From Megachile rotundata (taxonomy: Eukaryota; Arthropoda; Insecta; Hymenoptera; Megachilidae): DNA of 64,000 bases. The stretch is from positions 124,001 to 188,000 of the forward strand of contig NW_027473352.1 in the NCBI RefSeq assembly GCF_050947335.1, written 5' to 3'. Shown piece by piece: positions 35,650-49,375 of this stretch. The translations under genes were made by a program, and so were the position numbers. Under the pieces are notes generated by a model that was given only the letters and a program-made list of their open reading frames with translations, ran no database searches and was not told where the DNA came from. Within the stretch, counting starts at the first letter, position 1. Each line of letters opens with the position of its first letter.

Positions 35650-38600
35650 GTGTGACTGTGTTATTGTGATTGTGTGATTGTGATTGTGTGATTGTGATTG
35701 TGTGATTGTGATTGTGTGATTGTGATTGTGTGATTGTGATTGTGCGATTGTGATTGTGTGATTGTGATTGTGCGATTGTGATTGTGTGATCGTGACTGTG
35801 TGATCGTGATTGTCTGATCGTGATTGTGGGATTGCGACTGTGTGATTGTGTGATCGTGATTGAGATTGTGTGATCGTGATTGTGTGATCGTGATTGTGTG
35901 ATCGTGACTGTGTGATCGTGATTGTGTGATGGTGTTTCTGTGGTCGTGATTGTGTGATCGTGATTGTGTGACCGTGATTGTGTGATCGTGATTGTGTGAT
36001 CGTGATAGTGTGACCGTGATTGTGTGATCGTGATTGTGTGATCGTGATTGTGTGATTGTGATTGTGATTGTGTGACTGTGTGATTCTGATTGTGATTGTG
36101 TGACTGTGTGATTGTAATTTTGTGATTGTGATTGTGTGATTGTGATTGTGTGGTCGTGATTGTGTGATCGTGATTGTGTGATCGTGTTTGTGTGATCGTG
36201 ATTGTGATTGTGACAGCGTGGTTGTGATTGTGTGACTGTGATTGAGTGATTGTGATTGCGTGATTGTGCCATCGTGATTGTGCGATCGCGATTGTGTGAT
36301 TGTGATTGTGTGGTCGTGATTTTGTGATCGTGATTGCGTAATCGTGATTGTGTGATTGTGTTATTGTGATTGTGTTATTGTGATTGTGTGATCGTGATTG
36401 TGTGATGGTGATTGTGTGATGGTGATTGTGTGATCGTGATTGTGTGATCGTGATTGTGTGATCGTGATTGTGTGATTCTGATTGTGTGATTGTGATTGTG
36501 TGATCGTGACTGTGTGATCGTGATTGTCTGATCGTGATTGTGGGATTGCGACTGTGTGATTGTGTGATCGTGATTGAGATTGTGTGATCGTGATTGTGTG
36601 ATCGTGATTGTGTGATCGTGACTGTGTGATCGTGATTGTGTGATGGTGTTTCTGTGGTCGTGATTGTGTGATCGTGATTGCGTGATCGTGATTGTGTGAT
36701 CGTGATTGTGTGATCGTGATAGTGTGACCGTGATTGTGTGATCGTGATTGTGTGATCGTGATTGTATGATTGTGATTGTGATTGTGTGACTGTGTGATTG
36801 TGATTGTGATTGTGTGACTGTGTGATTGTAATTTTGTGATAGTGATTGTGTGATTGTGATTGTGTGGTCGTGATTGTGTGATCGTGATTGTGTGATCGTG
36901 TTTGTGTGATCGTGATTGTGATTGTGACAGCGTGGTTGTGATTGTGTGACTGTGATTGAGTGATTGTGATTGTGTGATTGTGCCATCGTGATTGTGCGAT
37001 CGCGATTGTGTGATTCTGATTGTGTGGTCGTGATTTCGTGATCGTGATTGCGTAATCGTGATTGTGTGATTGTGTTATTGTGATTGTGTTATTGTGATTG
37101 TGTGATCGTGATTGTGTGATGGTGATTGTGTGATGGTGATTGTGTGATTGTGATTGTGTGATCGTGACTGTGTGATCGTGATTGTGTGATCGTGATTGTG
37201 TGATCGTGATTGTGTGATCGTGTTTGTGTGATCGTGTTTGTGTGATCGTGATTGTGTGATCGTGTTTGTGTGATGGCGTTTCTGTGGTCGTGATTGTGTG
37301 ATCGTGATTGTGTGGTCGTGATTGTGTGATCGTGATTGTGTGATCGTGTTTGTGTGATCGTGATTGTGATTGTGACTGCGTGGTTGTGATTGTGTGACTG
37401 TGATTATGTGATTGTGATTGTGTGTTCGTGATTTTGTGATCGTGATTGTGTGATTGTGATTCTGTGATTGTGATTGTGTGATTGTGATTGTGTCATCGTG
37501 ATTGTGTGATCGTGATTGTGTGACAGTGATATTGTGATTGTGTGATTCTGATTGTGTGATTGTGACTGTGCGATCGTGACTGTGTGATCGTGATTGTGTG
37601 ATTCTGATTGTGTGATTGTGATTGTGTGATCGTGACTGTGTGGTCGTGATTGTGGGATTGTGACTGTGTGATTGTGTGATCGCGACGGTGTGATCGTGAT
37701 TGTGTGATGGTGATTGTGTGATGGTGTTTCTGTGGTCGTGATTGTGTGATCGTGATTGTGTGACCGTGATTGTGTGATCGTGATTGTGTGATCGTGATAG
37801 TGTGACCGTGATTGTGTGATCGTGATTGTGTGATCGTGATTGTGTGATTGTGATTGTGATTGTGTGACTGTGTGATTCTGATTGTGATTGTGTGACTGTG
37901 TGATTGTAATTTTGTGATTGTGATTGTGTGATTGTGATTGTGTGGTCGTGATTGTGTGATCGTGATTGTGTGATCGTGTTTGTGTGATCGTGATTGTGAT
38001 TGTGACAGCGTGGTTGTGATTGTGTGACTGTGATTGAGTGATTGTGATTGCGTGATTGTGCCATCGTGATTGTGCGATCGCGATTGTGTGATTGTGATTG
38101 TGTGGTCGTGATTTTGTGATCGTGATTGCGTAATCGTGATTGTGTGATTGTGTTATTGTGATTGTGTTATTGTGATTGTGTGATCGTGATTGTGTGATGG
38201 TGATTGTGTGATGGTGATTGTGTGATGGTGATTGTGTGACGTTGATGGTGTGATTGTGATTGTGTGATCGTGACTGTGTGATCGTGATTGTGTCATCGTG
38301 ATTGTGTGATCATGATTGTGTGATCGTGATTGTGTGATCGTGATTGTGTGATCGTGACTGTGTGATTGTGATTGTGTGATGGTGTTTCTGTGGTCGTGAT
38401 TGTGTGATCGTGATTGTGTGACCGTGATTTTGTGATCGTGATTGCGTGATCGTGATTGTGTGATTGTGTTATTGTGATTGTGTGATCGTGATTGTGTGAT
38501 GGTGATTGTGTGACGTTGATGGTGTGATTGTGATTGTGTGATCGTGACTGTGTGATCGTGATTGTGTCATCGTGATTGTGTGATCATGATTGTGTGATCG
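35650..38600. repeat. Most degenerate variant-rich stretch; 714-bp and 1,078-bp spaced copies
   Basis: The GTTTCTG, GATAGTGTGACCG, GACAGCGTGG, GTGCCATCG, GCGATCGC series occurs three times. The minus-strand ATGs in GTGCCATCG are at 36272, 36986 and 38064, spaced 714 and 1,078 bp (51 and 77 units). GACGTTG words are at 38238 and 38512. Homogeneous arrays are almost absent, so markers are dense. No gene is visible. Confidence 0.86.
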
Positions 38601-40085
38601 TGATTGTGTGATCGTGATTGTGTGATTCTGATTGTGTGATTGTGATTGTGTGATCGTGACTGTGTGATCGTGATTGTCTGATCGTGATTGTGGGATTGCG
38701 ACTGTGTGATTGTGTGATCGTGATTGAGATTGTGTGATCGTGATTGTGTGATCGTGATTGTGTGATCGTGACTGTGTGATCGTGATTGTGTGATGGTGTT
38801 TCTGTGGTCGTGATTGTGTGATTGTGATTGTGTGATCGTGACTGTGTGTTCGTGATTGTGTCATCGTGATTGTGTGATCGTGATTGTGTGACAGTGTTAT
38901 TGTGATTGTGTGATTCTGATTCTGTGATTGTGATTGTGCGATCGTGACTGTGTGATCGTGATTGTGTGATCGTGATTGTGTGATCGTGACTGTGTGATCG
39001 TGATTGTGTGATGGTGTTTCTGTGGTCGTGATTGTGTGATCGTGATTGTGTGATCGTGATTGTGTGATCGTGACTGTGTGATCGTGATTGTGTGATGGTG
39101 TTTCTGTGGTCGTGATTGTGTGATCGTGATTGTGTGATCGTGATTGTGTGATCGTGATAGTGTGACCGTGATTGTGTGATCGTGATTGTGTGATCGTGAT
39201 TGTGTGATTGTGATTGTGATTGTGTGACTGTGTGATTGTGATTGTGATTGTGCGACTGTGTGATTGTGGTTTTGTGATTGTGATTGTGTGATTGTGATTG
39301 TGTGGTCGTGATTGTGTGATCTTGATTGTGTGATCGTGATTGTGTGATCGTGATTGTGTGGTCGTGATTGTGTGATCGTGATTGTGTGATCGTGTTTGTG
39401 TGATCGTGATTGTGATTGTGACTGCGTGGTTGTGATTGAGTGATTGTGATTGTGTGATTGTGATTGTGATTGTGACTGCGTAGTTGTGATTGTGTGATTG
39501 TGATTGTGTGATTGTGATTGTGTGATTGTGATTGTGTGATTGTGATTGTGTGATTGTGATTGTGCGATCGCGATTGTGTGATTGTGATTGTGTGATCGTG
39601 ATTGTGGGATTGTGACTGTGTGATTGTGTGATCGTGATTGAGATTGTGTGATTGTGATTGTGTGATCGTGATTGTGTGATTGTGATTGTGTGATTGTGAT
39701 TGTGTGATTGTGATTGTGTGATTGTGATTGTGTGATTGTGATTGTGTGATTGTGATTGTGTGATTGTGATTGTGTGATTGTGATTGTGTGATTGTGATTG
39801 TGTGATTGTGATTGTGTGATTGTGATTGTGTTATCGTGATTTTGTGATAGTGACTGCGTGATTGTGATTGTGTGACTGTGTTATTGTGATTGTGTTATTG
39901 TGATTGTGTTATTGTGATTGTGTTATTGTGATTGTGTTATTGTGATTGTGTGATCGTGATTGTGTGATCGTGATTGTGTGATCGTGATTGTGTGATCGTG
40001 ATTGTGTGACAGTGTTACTGTGATTGTGTGATTCTGATTCTGTGATTGTGATTGTGCGATCGTGACTGTGTGATCGTGATTGTGT
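38595..40085. repeat. 1,490-bp higher-order unit, copy 1
   Basis: Contains GTCTGATCG, GTTTCTG (three times), GTGTGTTCG (GTTCG at 38848), GATTCTGATTCTG, GACTGCGTAGTTG (TAGT at 39481), two plain arrays (near 39,495-39,560 and 11 units at 39674-39827), then GTTATCG at 39830 and a run of GTTATTG. About 40,010-40,085 (GACAGTGTTACTG) has no counterpart at the end of copy 2. Confidence 0.86.
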
Positions 40086-41474
40086 GATCGTGATTGTGTG
40101 ATCGTGATTGTGTGATTCTGATTGTGTGATTGTGATTGTGTGATCGTGACTGTGTGATCGTGATTGTCTGATCGTGATTGTGGGATTGCGACTGTGTGAT
40201 TGTGTGATCGTGATTGAGATTGTGTGATCGTGATTGTGTGATCGTGATTGTGTGATCGTGACTGTGTGATCGTGATTGTGTGATGGTGTTTCTGTGGTCG
40301 TGATTGTGTGATTGTGATTGTGTGATCGTGACTGTGTGTTCGTGATTGTGTCATCGTGATTGTGTGATCGTGATTGTGTGACAGTGTTATTGTGATTGTG
40401 TGATTCTGATTCTGTGATTGTGATTGTGCGATCGTGACTGTGTGATCGTGATTGTGTGATCGTGATTGTGTGATCGTGACTGTGTGATCGTGATTGTGTG
40501 ATGGTGTTTCTGTGGTCGTGATTGTGTGATCGTGATTGTGTGATCGTGATTGTGTGATCGTGACTGTGTGATCGTGATTGTGTGATGGTGTTTCTGTGGT
40601 CGTGATTGTGTGATCGTGATTGTGTGATCGTGATTGTGTGATCGTGATTGTGTGATCGTGATAGTGTGACCGTGATTGTGTGATCGTGATTGTGTGATCG
40701 TGATTGTGTGATTGTGATTGTGATTGTGTGACTGTGTGATTGTGATTGTGATTGTGCGACTGTGTGATTGTGGTTTTGTGATTGTGATTGTGTGATTGTG
40801 ATTGTGTGGTCGTGATTGTGTGATCTTGATTGTGTGATCGTGATTGTGTGATCGTGATTGTGTGGTCGTGATTGTGTGATCGTGATTGTGTGATCGTGTT
40901 TGTGTGATCGTGATTGTGATTGTGACTGCGTGGTTGTGATTGAGTGATTGTGATTGTGTGATTGTGATTGTGATTGTGACTGCGTAGTTGTGATTGTGTG
41001 ATTGTGATTGTGTGATTGTGATTGTGTGATTGTGATTGTGTGATTGTGATTGTGCGATCGCGATTGTGTGATTGTGATTGTGTGATCGTGATTGTGGGAT
41101 TGTGACTGTGTGATTGTGTGATCGTGATTGAGATTGTGTGATTGTGATTGTGTGATCGTGATTGTGTGATTGTGATTGTGTGATTGTGATTGTGTGATTG
41201 TGATTGTGTGATTGTGATTGTGTGATTGTGATTGTGTGATTGTGATTGTGTGATTGTGATTGTGTGATTGTGATTGTGTGATTGTGATTGTGTGATTGTG
41301 ATTGTGTTATCGTGATTTTGTGATAGTGACTGCGTGATTGTGATTGTGTGACTGTGTTATTGTGATTGTGTTATTGTGATTGTGTTATTGTGATTGTGTT
41401 ATTGTGATTGTGTTATTGTGATTGTGTGATCGTGATTGTGTGATCGTGATTGTGTGATCGTGATTGTGTGATCG
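40086..41474. repeat. 1,490-bp higher-order unit, copy 2
   Basis: Repeats copy 1 with GTTCG at 40338 (offset 1,490), TAGT at 40985 (1,504) and GTTATCG at 41306 (1,476). The offsets move in steps of 14 and 28 bp, so the copies differ by whole units. Its plain array at 41164-41303 has 10 units against 11. Confidence 0.87.
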
Positions 41475-42953
41475 TGATTGTGGGATTGTGACTGTGTGAT
41501 TGTGTGATCGTGATTGAGATTGTGTGATTGTGATTGTGTGATCGCGATTGTGTGACTGTGATTGTGTGGTCGTGATTTTGTGATCGTGATTGCGTGATCG
41601 TGATTGTGTGACCGTGATTGTGTGATCGTGATTGTGCGACTGTGTTATTGTGATTGTGTGATTCTGATTGTGTGATTGTGATTGTGTGATCGTGATTGTG
41701 TGATCGTGACTGTGTGATCGTAATTGTGTGATGGTGTTTCTGTGGTCGTGATTGTGTGATCGTGATTTTGTGGTCGTGATTGTGTGATCGTGATTGTGTG
41801 ATCGTGTTTGTGTGATCGTGATTGTGATTGTGACTGCGTGGTTGGGATTGTGTGACTGTGATTGTGTGATCGCGATTGTGTGATCGTGATTGTGTGATCG
41901 TGATAGTGTGACCGTGATTGTGTGATCGTGATTGTGTGATCGTGATTGTGTGATAGTGATTGTGATTGTGTGACTGTGTGATTGTGATTGTGATTGTGTG
42001 ACTGTGTGATTGTAATTTTGTGATTGTGATTGTGTGATTGTGATTGTGATTGTGTGGTCGTGATTGTGTGATCGTGATTGTGTGATTGTGATTGTGTGAT
42101 TGTGATTGTGTGATTGTGATTGTGTTATCGTGATTTTGTGATAGTGACTGCGTGATTGTGATTGTGTGACTGTGTTATTGTGATTGTGTTATTGTGATTG
42201 TGTTATTGTGATTGTGTTATTGTGATTGTGTTATTGTGTTTGTGTGAACGTGATTGTGTGATGGTGATTGTGTGATGGTGATTGTGTGATTGTGATTGTG
42301 TGATCGTGACTGTGTGATCGTGATTGTGTGATCCTGATTGTGTGATCGTGATTGTGTGACAGTGTTATTGTGATTGGATGATTCTGATTGTGTGATTGTG
42401 ACTGTGTGATCGTGACTGTGTGATCGTGATTGTGCGATCGTGATTGTGGGATTGTGACTGTGTGATTGTGTGATCGTGACTGCGTGATCGTGATTGTGTG
42501 ATCGTGATTGTGGGATTGTGACTGTGTGATTGTGTGACCGTGATTGATATTGTGTGATTGTGATTGTGTGATCGCGATTGTGTGACTGTGATTGTGTGGT
42601 CGTGATTTTGTGATCGTGATTGCGTGATCGTGATTGCGTGATCGTGATTGCGTGATCGTGATTGTGTGATCGTGATTGTGTGATCGTGATTGTGCGACTG
42701 TGTTATTGTGATTGTGTGATTCTGATTGTGTGATTGTGATTGTGTGATCGTGATTGTGTGATCGTGCTTGTGTGATCGTGATTGTGTGACTGTGTTATTG
42801 TGATTGTGTGATTCTGATTGTGTGATTGTGATTCTGTGATCGTGACTGTGTGGTCGTGATTGTGGGATTGTGACTGTGTGATTGTGTGATCGTGACTGTG
42901 TGATCGTGATTGTGGGATTGTGACTGTGTGATTGTGTGATCGTGATTGAGATT
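41475..42953. repeat. Variant-rich module, third relative of the 20.8/26.4 kb module
   Basis: GTTGGGATTG at 41841 and GAACG at 42246 match copies a and b (20781 and 21178; 26407 and 26790). Five GTTATTG-type units precede GAACG here against three in copies a and b. GATCGTGCTTG near 42763 is private to this copy. No gene is visible. Confidence 0.86.
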
Positions 42954-43127
42954 GTGTGATTGTGATTGTGTGATTGTGATTGTGTGATTGAGATTGTGTG
43001 ATTGTGATTGTGTGATTGTGATTGTGTGATTGTGATTGTGTGATTGTGATTGTGTGATTGTGATTGTGTGATTGTGATTGTGTGATTGTGATTGTGTGAT
43101 TGTGATTGTGATTGTGTGATTGTGATT
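42954..43127. repeat. Plain array, 12 units plus one extra 6-mer
   Basis: Contains the A10 unit third from the left, as in the arrays at 21.9 and 27.5 kb, and one extra GTGATT near 43105. Confidence 0.92.
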
Positions 43128-43735
43128 CTGTGATCGTGATTGTGTGATCGTGATTGTGAATGTGTGATTGTGATTGTGATTGTGTGAATGTGTGATTGTG
43201 ATTGTGTGATCGTGATTGTGTGATAGTGATTGTGTGATCGTGATTGTGTGATTGTGTTATTGTGATTGTGTGATTCTGATTGTGTGATTGTGATTGTGTG
43301 ACCGTGATTGTGTGATCGTGATTGTGTGATCGTGATTGTGGGATTGTGACTGTGTGATTGTGTGATCGTGATTGAGATTGTGTGATTGTGTTTGTGTGAT
43401 TGTGATTGTGTGATTGTGATTGTGTGATTGTGATTGTGTGATTGTGATTGTGCGACTGTGTGATTGTGATTTTGTGATTGTGATTGTGTGATTGTATTTG
43501 TGTGGTCGTGATTGTGTGATCTTGATTGTGCGATCGTGATTGTGTGATCGTGATTGTGTGGTCGTGATTGTGTGATCGTGATTGTGTGATCGTGTTTGTG
43601 TGATCGTGATTGTGATTGTGACTGCGTGATTGTGATTGTCTGACTGTGATTGTGTGATCGTGATTGTGTGACCGTGATTGTGTGATCGTGATTGTGTGAT
43701 CGTGATTGAGTGATCGAGATTGTGTGATTGTAATT
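43128..43735. repeat. Variant-rich module with GAATG pair and GTATTTG
   Basis: Third copy of the 22.1-22.7 kb module (TGTATTTG at 43493), with GTGTTTGTG near 43386 and an added GTGACCG unit. It is the last module before the arrays become long. Confidence 0.87.
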
Positions 43736-44981
43736 GTGTGATTGTGATTGTGTGATTGTGATTGTGTGATTGTGATTGTGTGATTGTGATTGTGTGATTG
43801 TGATTGTGTGATTGTGATTGTGTGATTGTGATTGTGTGATTGTGATTGTGTGATTGTGATTGTGTGATTGTGATTGTGTGATTGTGATTGTGTGATTGTG
43901 ATTGTGTGATTGTGATTGTGTGATTGTGATTGTGTGATTGTGATTGTGTGATTGTGATTGTGTGATTGTGATTGTGTGATTGTGATTGTGTGATTGTGAT
44001 TGTGTGATTGTGATTGTGTGATTGTGATTGTGTGATTGTGATTGTGTGATTGTGATTGTGTGATTGTGATTGTGTGATTGTGATTGTGTGATTGTGATTG
44101 TGTGATTGTGATTGTGTGATTGTGATTGTGTGATTGTGATTGTGTGATTGTGATTGTGTGATTGTGATTGTGTGATTGTGATTGTGTGATTGTGATTGTG
44201 TGATTGTGATTGTGTGATTGTGATTGTGTGATTGTGATTGTGTGATTGTGATTGTGTGATTGTGATTGTGTGATTGTGATTGTGTGATTGTGATTGTGTG
44301 ATTGTGATTGTGTGATTGTGATTGTGTGATTGTGATTGTGTGATTGTGATTGTGTGATTGTGATTGTGTGATTGTGATTGTGTGATTGTGATTGTGTGAT
44401 TGTGATTGTGTGATTGTGATTGTGTGATTGTGATTGTGTGATTGTGATTGTGTGATTGTGATTGTGTGATTGTGATTGTGTGATTGTGATTGTGTGATTG
44501 TGATTGTGTGATTGTGATTGTGTGATTGTGATTGTGTGATTGTGATTGTGTGATTGTGATTGTGTGATTGTGATTGTGTGATTGTGATTGTGTGATTGTG
44601 ATTGTGTGATTGTGATTGTGTGATTGTGATTGTGTGATTGTGATTGTGTGATTGTGATTGTGTGATTGTGATTGTGTGATTGTGATTGTGTGATTGTGAT
44701 TGTGTGATTGTGATTGTGTGATTGTGATTGTGTGATTGTGATTGTGTGATTGTGATTGTGTGATTGTGATTGTGTGATTGTGATTGTGTGATTGTGATTG
44801 TGTGATTGTGATTGTGTGATTGTGATTGTGTGATTGTGATTGTGTGATTGTGATTGTGTGATTGTGATTGTGTGATTGTGATTGTGTGATTGTGATTGTG
44901 TGATTGTGATTGTGTGATTGTGATTGTGTGATTGTGATTGTGTGATTGTGATTGTGTGATTGTGATTGTGTGATTGTGATT
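43736..44981. repeat. Plain 14-mer array, 89 units
   Basis: The longest run in the window with no deviation that I can see: 1,246 bp equal exactly 89 units. It ends at GTGTGATCGTGATTTTG. Confidence 0.94.
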
Positions 44982-45261
44982 GTGTGATCGTGATTTTGTG
45001 ATAGTGACTGCGTGATTGTGATTGTGTGACTGTGATTGTGTGATGGTGATTGTGTGATCGTGATTGTGTGATTGTGATTGTGTGATCGTGATTGTGTGAT
45101 TGTGATTGTGTGATTGTGATTGTGTGATTGTGATTGTGTGATTGTGATTGTGTGATCGTGATTTTGTGATAGTGACTGCGTGATTGTGATTGTGTGACTG
45201 TGATTGTGTGATGGTGATTGTGTGACCGTGATTGTGTGATTGTGATTGTGTGATCGTGATT
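44982..45261. repeat. Doubled 168-bp GATAGTGACTGCG module
   Basis: GATCGTGATTTTGTG with GATAGTGACTGCG begins at 44986 and again at 45154 (168 bp, 12 units). The first copy has a C8 unit after GATGG, the second a GACCG. The same doubled module stands at 58.7 kb. Confidence 0.9.
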
Positions 45262-46437
45262 GTGTGATTGTGATTGTGTGATTGTGATTGTGTGATTGTG
45301 ATTGTGTGATTGTGATTGTGTGATTGTGATTGTGTGATTGTGATTGTGTGATTGTGATTGTGTGATTGTGATTGTGTGATTGTGATTGTGTGATTGTGAT
45401 TGTGTGATTGTGATTGTGTGATTGTGATTGTGTGATTGTGATTGTGTGATTGTGATTGTGTGATTGTGATTGTGTGATTGTGATTGTGTGATTGTGATTG
45501 TGTGATTGTGATTGTGTGATTGTGATTGTGTGATTGTGATTGTGTGATTGTGATTGTGTGATTGTGATTGTGTGATTGTGATTGTGTGATTGTGATTGTG
45601 TGATTGTGATTGTGTGATTGTGATTGTGTGATTGTGATTGTGTGATTGTGATTGTGTGATTGTGATTGTGTGATTGTGATTGTGTGATTGTGATTGTGTG
45701 ATTGTGATTGTGTGATTGTGATTGTGTGATTGTGATTGTGTGATTGTGATTGTGTGATTGTGATTGTGTGATTGTGATTGTGTGATTGTGATTGTGTGAT
45801 TGTGATTGTGTGATTGTGATTGTGTGATTGTGATTGTGTGATTGTGATTGTGTGATTGTGATTGTGTGATTGTGATTGTGTGATTGTGATTGTGTGATTG
45901 TGATTGTGTGATTGTGATTGTGTGATTGTGATTGTGTGATTGTGATTGTGTGATTGTGATTGTGTGATTGTGATTGTGTGATTGTGATTGTGTGATTGTG
46001 ATGGTGTGATTGTGATTGTGTGATTGTGATTGTGTGATTGTGATTGTGTGATTGTGATTGTGTGATTGTGATTGTGTGATTGTGATTGTGTGATTGTGAT
46101 TGTGTGATTGTGATTGTGTGATTGTGATTGTGTGATTGTGATTGTGTGATTGTGATTGTGTGATTGTGATTGTGTGATTGTGATTGTGTGATTGTGATTG
46201 TGTGATTGTGATTGTGTGATTGTGATTGTGTGATTGTGATTGTGTGATTGTGATTGTGTGATTGTGATTGTGTGATTGTGATTGTGTGATTGTGATTGTG
46301 TGATTGTGATTGTGTGATTGTGATTGTGTGATTGTGATTGTGTGATTGTGATTGTGTGATTGTGATTGTGTGATTGTGATTGTGTGATTGTGATTGTGTG
46401 ATTGTGATTGTGTGATTGTGATTGTGTGATTGTGATT
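45262..46437. repeat. Plain 14-mer array, 84 units
   Basis: Homogeneous except for one GATGGTGTG unit (GATGG at 46000). The counterpart at 58987-60218 has 88 units and the same marker. Confidence 0.94.
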
Positions 46438-47183
46438 GAGTGATCGTGATTGTGTGATTGTAATTGTGTGATTGTGATTGAGTGATTGTGATTGTGTGAT
46501 TGTGCGATCGTGATTGTGCGATCGCGATTGTGTGATTGTGATTGTGTGGTCGTGATTTTGTGATCGTGATTGCGTGATCGTGATTGTGTGATTGTGTTAT
46601 TGTGATTGTGTGATCGTGATTGTGTGATGGTGATTGTGTGACGTTGATGGTGTGATTGTGATTGTGTGATCGTGACTGTGTGATCGTGATTGTGTCATCG
46701 TGGTTGTGTGATCATGATTGTGTGACTGTGTTATTGTGATTGTGTGATTCTGATTGTGTGATTGTGATTGTGTGATCGTGACTGTGTGATCGTGATTGTG
46801 TGATCGTGATTGTGGGTTTGTGACTGTGTGATTGTGTGATCGCGATTGAGATTGTGTGATTGTGATTGTGTGATCGTGATTGTGTGATTGTGATTATGTG
46901 GTCGTGATTTTGTGATCGTGATTGCGTGATCGTGATTGCGTGATCGTGATTGCGTGATCGTGAATGTGTAATCGTGATTGTGTGATCGTGATTGTGTGAC
47001 TGTGTTATTGTGATTGTGTGATTCTGATTGTGTGATCGTGACTGTGTGGTCGTGATTGTGGGATTGTGACTGTGTGATTGTGTGATCGTGACTGTGTGAT
47101 TGTGATCGTGTGACTGTGATTGTGTGATTGTGACTGTGTGGCTGTGATTGTGTGATTGTGATTGTGATTGTGTGATTCTGATT
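46438..47183. repeat. Variant-rich module with GACGTTG, copy d
   Basis: GAGTGATCG, GTAATTG, GCGATCGC, GACGTTG at 46640, GTCATCGTGG, GTGGGTTTG, GATTATGTGG and GTGGCTG, as in copies a-c. Near 46839 it reads GATCGCGATTGAG where the 60.6 kb copy has GATCGTGATTGAG, a CpG/TpG difference. Confidence 0.88.
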
Positions 47184-47435
47184 GTGTGATTGTGATTGTG
47201 TGATTGTGATTGTGTGATTGTGATTGTGTGATTGTGATTGTGTGATTGTGATTGTGTGATTGTGATTGTGTGATTGTGATTGTGTGATTGTGATTGTGTG
47301 ATTGTGATTGTGTGATTGTGATTGTGTGATTGTGATTGTGTGATTGTGATTGTGTGATTGTGATTGTGTGATTGTGATTGTGTGATTGTGATTGTGTGAT
47401 TGTGATTGTGTGATTGTGATTGTGTGATTGTGATT
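47184..47435. repeat. Plain 14-mer array, 18 units
   Basis: Uninterrupted array between GATTCTG and GTGGTCG. The copy at 60965 has the same unit number. Confidence 0.93.
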
Positions 47436-49375
47436 GTGTGGTCGTGATTGTGTGATCGTGATTGTGTGATCGTGTTTGTGTGATCGTGATTGTGATTGTG
47501 ACTGCGTGGTTGTGATTGTGTGCTTGTGATTGTGTGATTGTGATTGTGTGATTGTGATTGTGTGATTGTGATTGTGTGATTGTGATTGTGTGATTGTGAT
47601 TGTGTGATTGTGGTTGTGTGATTGTGAGTGTGTGATTGTGATTGTGTGATTGTGATTGTGTGATTGTGATTGTGTGATTGTGATTGTGTGATTGTGATTG
47701 TGTGATTGTGATTGTGTGATTACGATTGTGTGATTGTGTGATTGTGATTGTGTGATTGTGATTGTGTGATTGTGATTGTGTGATTGTGATTGTATGATTG
47801 TGATTGTGTGATTGTGATTGTGTGATTGTGATTGTGTGATTGTGATTGTGATTGTGTGATTGTGATTGTATGATTGTGATTGTGTGATTGTGATTGTGTG
47901 ATTGTGATTGTGTGATTGTGATTGTGTGATTGTGATTGTGTGATTGTGATTGTGTGATTGTGATTGTGTGATTGTGATTGTGTGATTGTGATTGTGTGAT
48001 TGTGATTGTGTGATTGTGATTGTGTGATTGTGATTGTGTGATTGTGATTGTGTGATTGTGATTGTGTGATTGTGATTGTGTGATTGTGATTGTGTGATTG
48101 TGATTGTGTGATTGTGATTGTGTGATTGTGATTGTGTGATTGTGATTGTGTGATTGTGATTGTGTGATTGTGATTGTGTGATTGTGATTGTGTGATTGTG
48201 TGATCGTGGTTGTGATTGTGTGATTGTGATTGTGTGATTGTGATTGTGTGATTGTGATTGTGTGATTGTGATTGTGTGATTGTGATTGTGTGATTGTGAT
48301 TGTGTGATTGTGATTGTGTGATTGTGATTGTGTGATTGTGATTGTGTGATTGTGATTGTGTGATTGTGATTGTGTGATTGTGATTGTGTGATTGTGATTG
48401 TGTGATTGTGATTGTGTGATTGTGATTGTGTGATTGTGATTGTGTGATTGTGATTGTGTGATTGTGATTGTGTGATTGTGATTGTGTGATTGTGATTGTG
48501 TGATTGTGATTGTGTGATTGTGATTGTGTGATTGTGATTGTGTGATTGTGATTGTGTGATTGTGATTGTGTGATTGTGATTGTGTGATTGTGATTGTGTG
48601 ATTGTGATTGTGTGATTGTGATTGTGTGATTGTGATTGTGTGATTGTGATTGTGTGATTGTGATTGTGTGATTGTGATTGTGTGATTGTGATTGTGTGAT
48701 TGTGATTGTGTGATTGTGATTGTGTGATTGTGATTGTGTGATTGTGATTGTGTGATTGTGATTGTGTGATTGTGATTGTGTGATTGTGATTGTGTGATTG
48801 TGATTGTGTGATTGTGATTGTGTGATTGTGATTGTGTGATTGTGATTGTGTGATTGTGATTGTGTGATTGTGATTGTGTGATTGTGATTGTGTGATTGTG
48901 ATTGTGTGATTGTGATTGTGTGATTGTGATTGTGTGATTGTGATTGTGTGATTGTGATTGTGTGATTGTGATTGTGTGATTGTGATTGTGTGATTGTGAT
49001 TGTGTGATTGTGATTGTGTGATTGTGATTGTGTGATTGTGATTGTGTGATTGTGATTGTGTGATTGTGATTGTGTGATTGTGATTGTGTGATTGTGATTG
49101 TGTGATTGTGATTGTGTGATTGTGACTGTGTGATTGTGATTGTGTGATTGTGATTGTGTGATTGTGATTGTGTGACTGTGATTGTGTGATTGTGATTGTG
49201 TGTTTGTGATTGTGTGATTGTGATTGTGTGATTGTGATTGTGTGATTGTGAATGTGTGATTGTGATTGTGTGATTGTGATTGTGTGATTGTGATTGTGTG
49301 ATTGTGATTGTGTGATTGTGATTGTGTGACTGTGATTGTGATTGTGTGATTGTGATTGTGTGATTGTGATTGAGT
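47436..49375. repeat. Long plain array with sparse markers
   Basis: A short GTGGTCG, GTTTGTG, GCGTGG, GTGCTTG lead, then mostly plain units. Markers: GTGGTTG and GTGAGTG near 47612-47630, TACG at 47721 with an extra 8-mer just after, GTATG near 47790 and 47868, GATCGTGG at 48202, GACTG at 49124, GTGTTTG near 49200 and GAATG near 49250. About 48.21-49.12 kb is unbroken. No gene is visible. Confidence 0.92.

Noticed and set aside
43736..44981. Assembly gap filler or simple artefact
   Set aside because: The array is exactly in register and bounded by specific modules shared with other loci. Over- or under-counting of units by the assembler cannot be excluded, but the sequence itself fits the neighbours.
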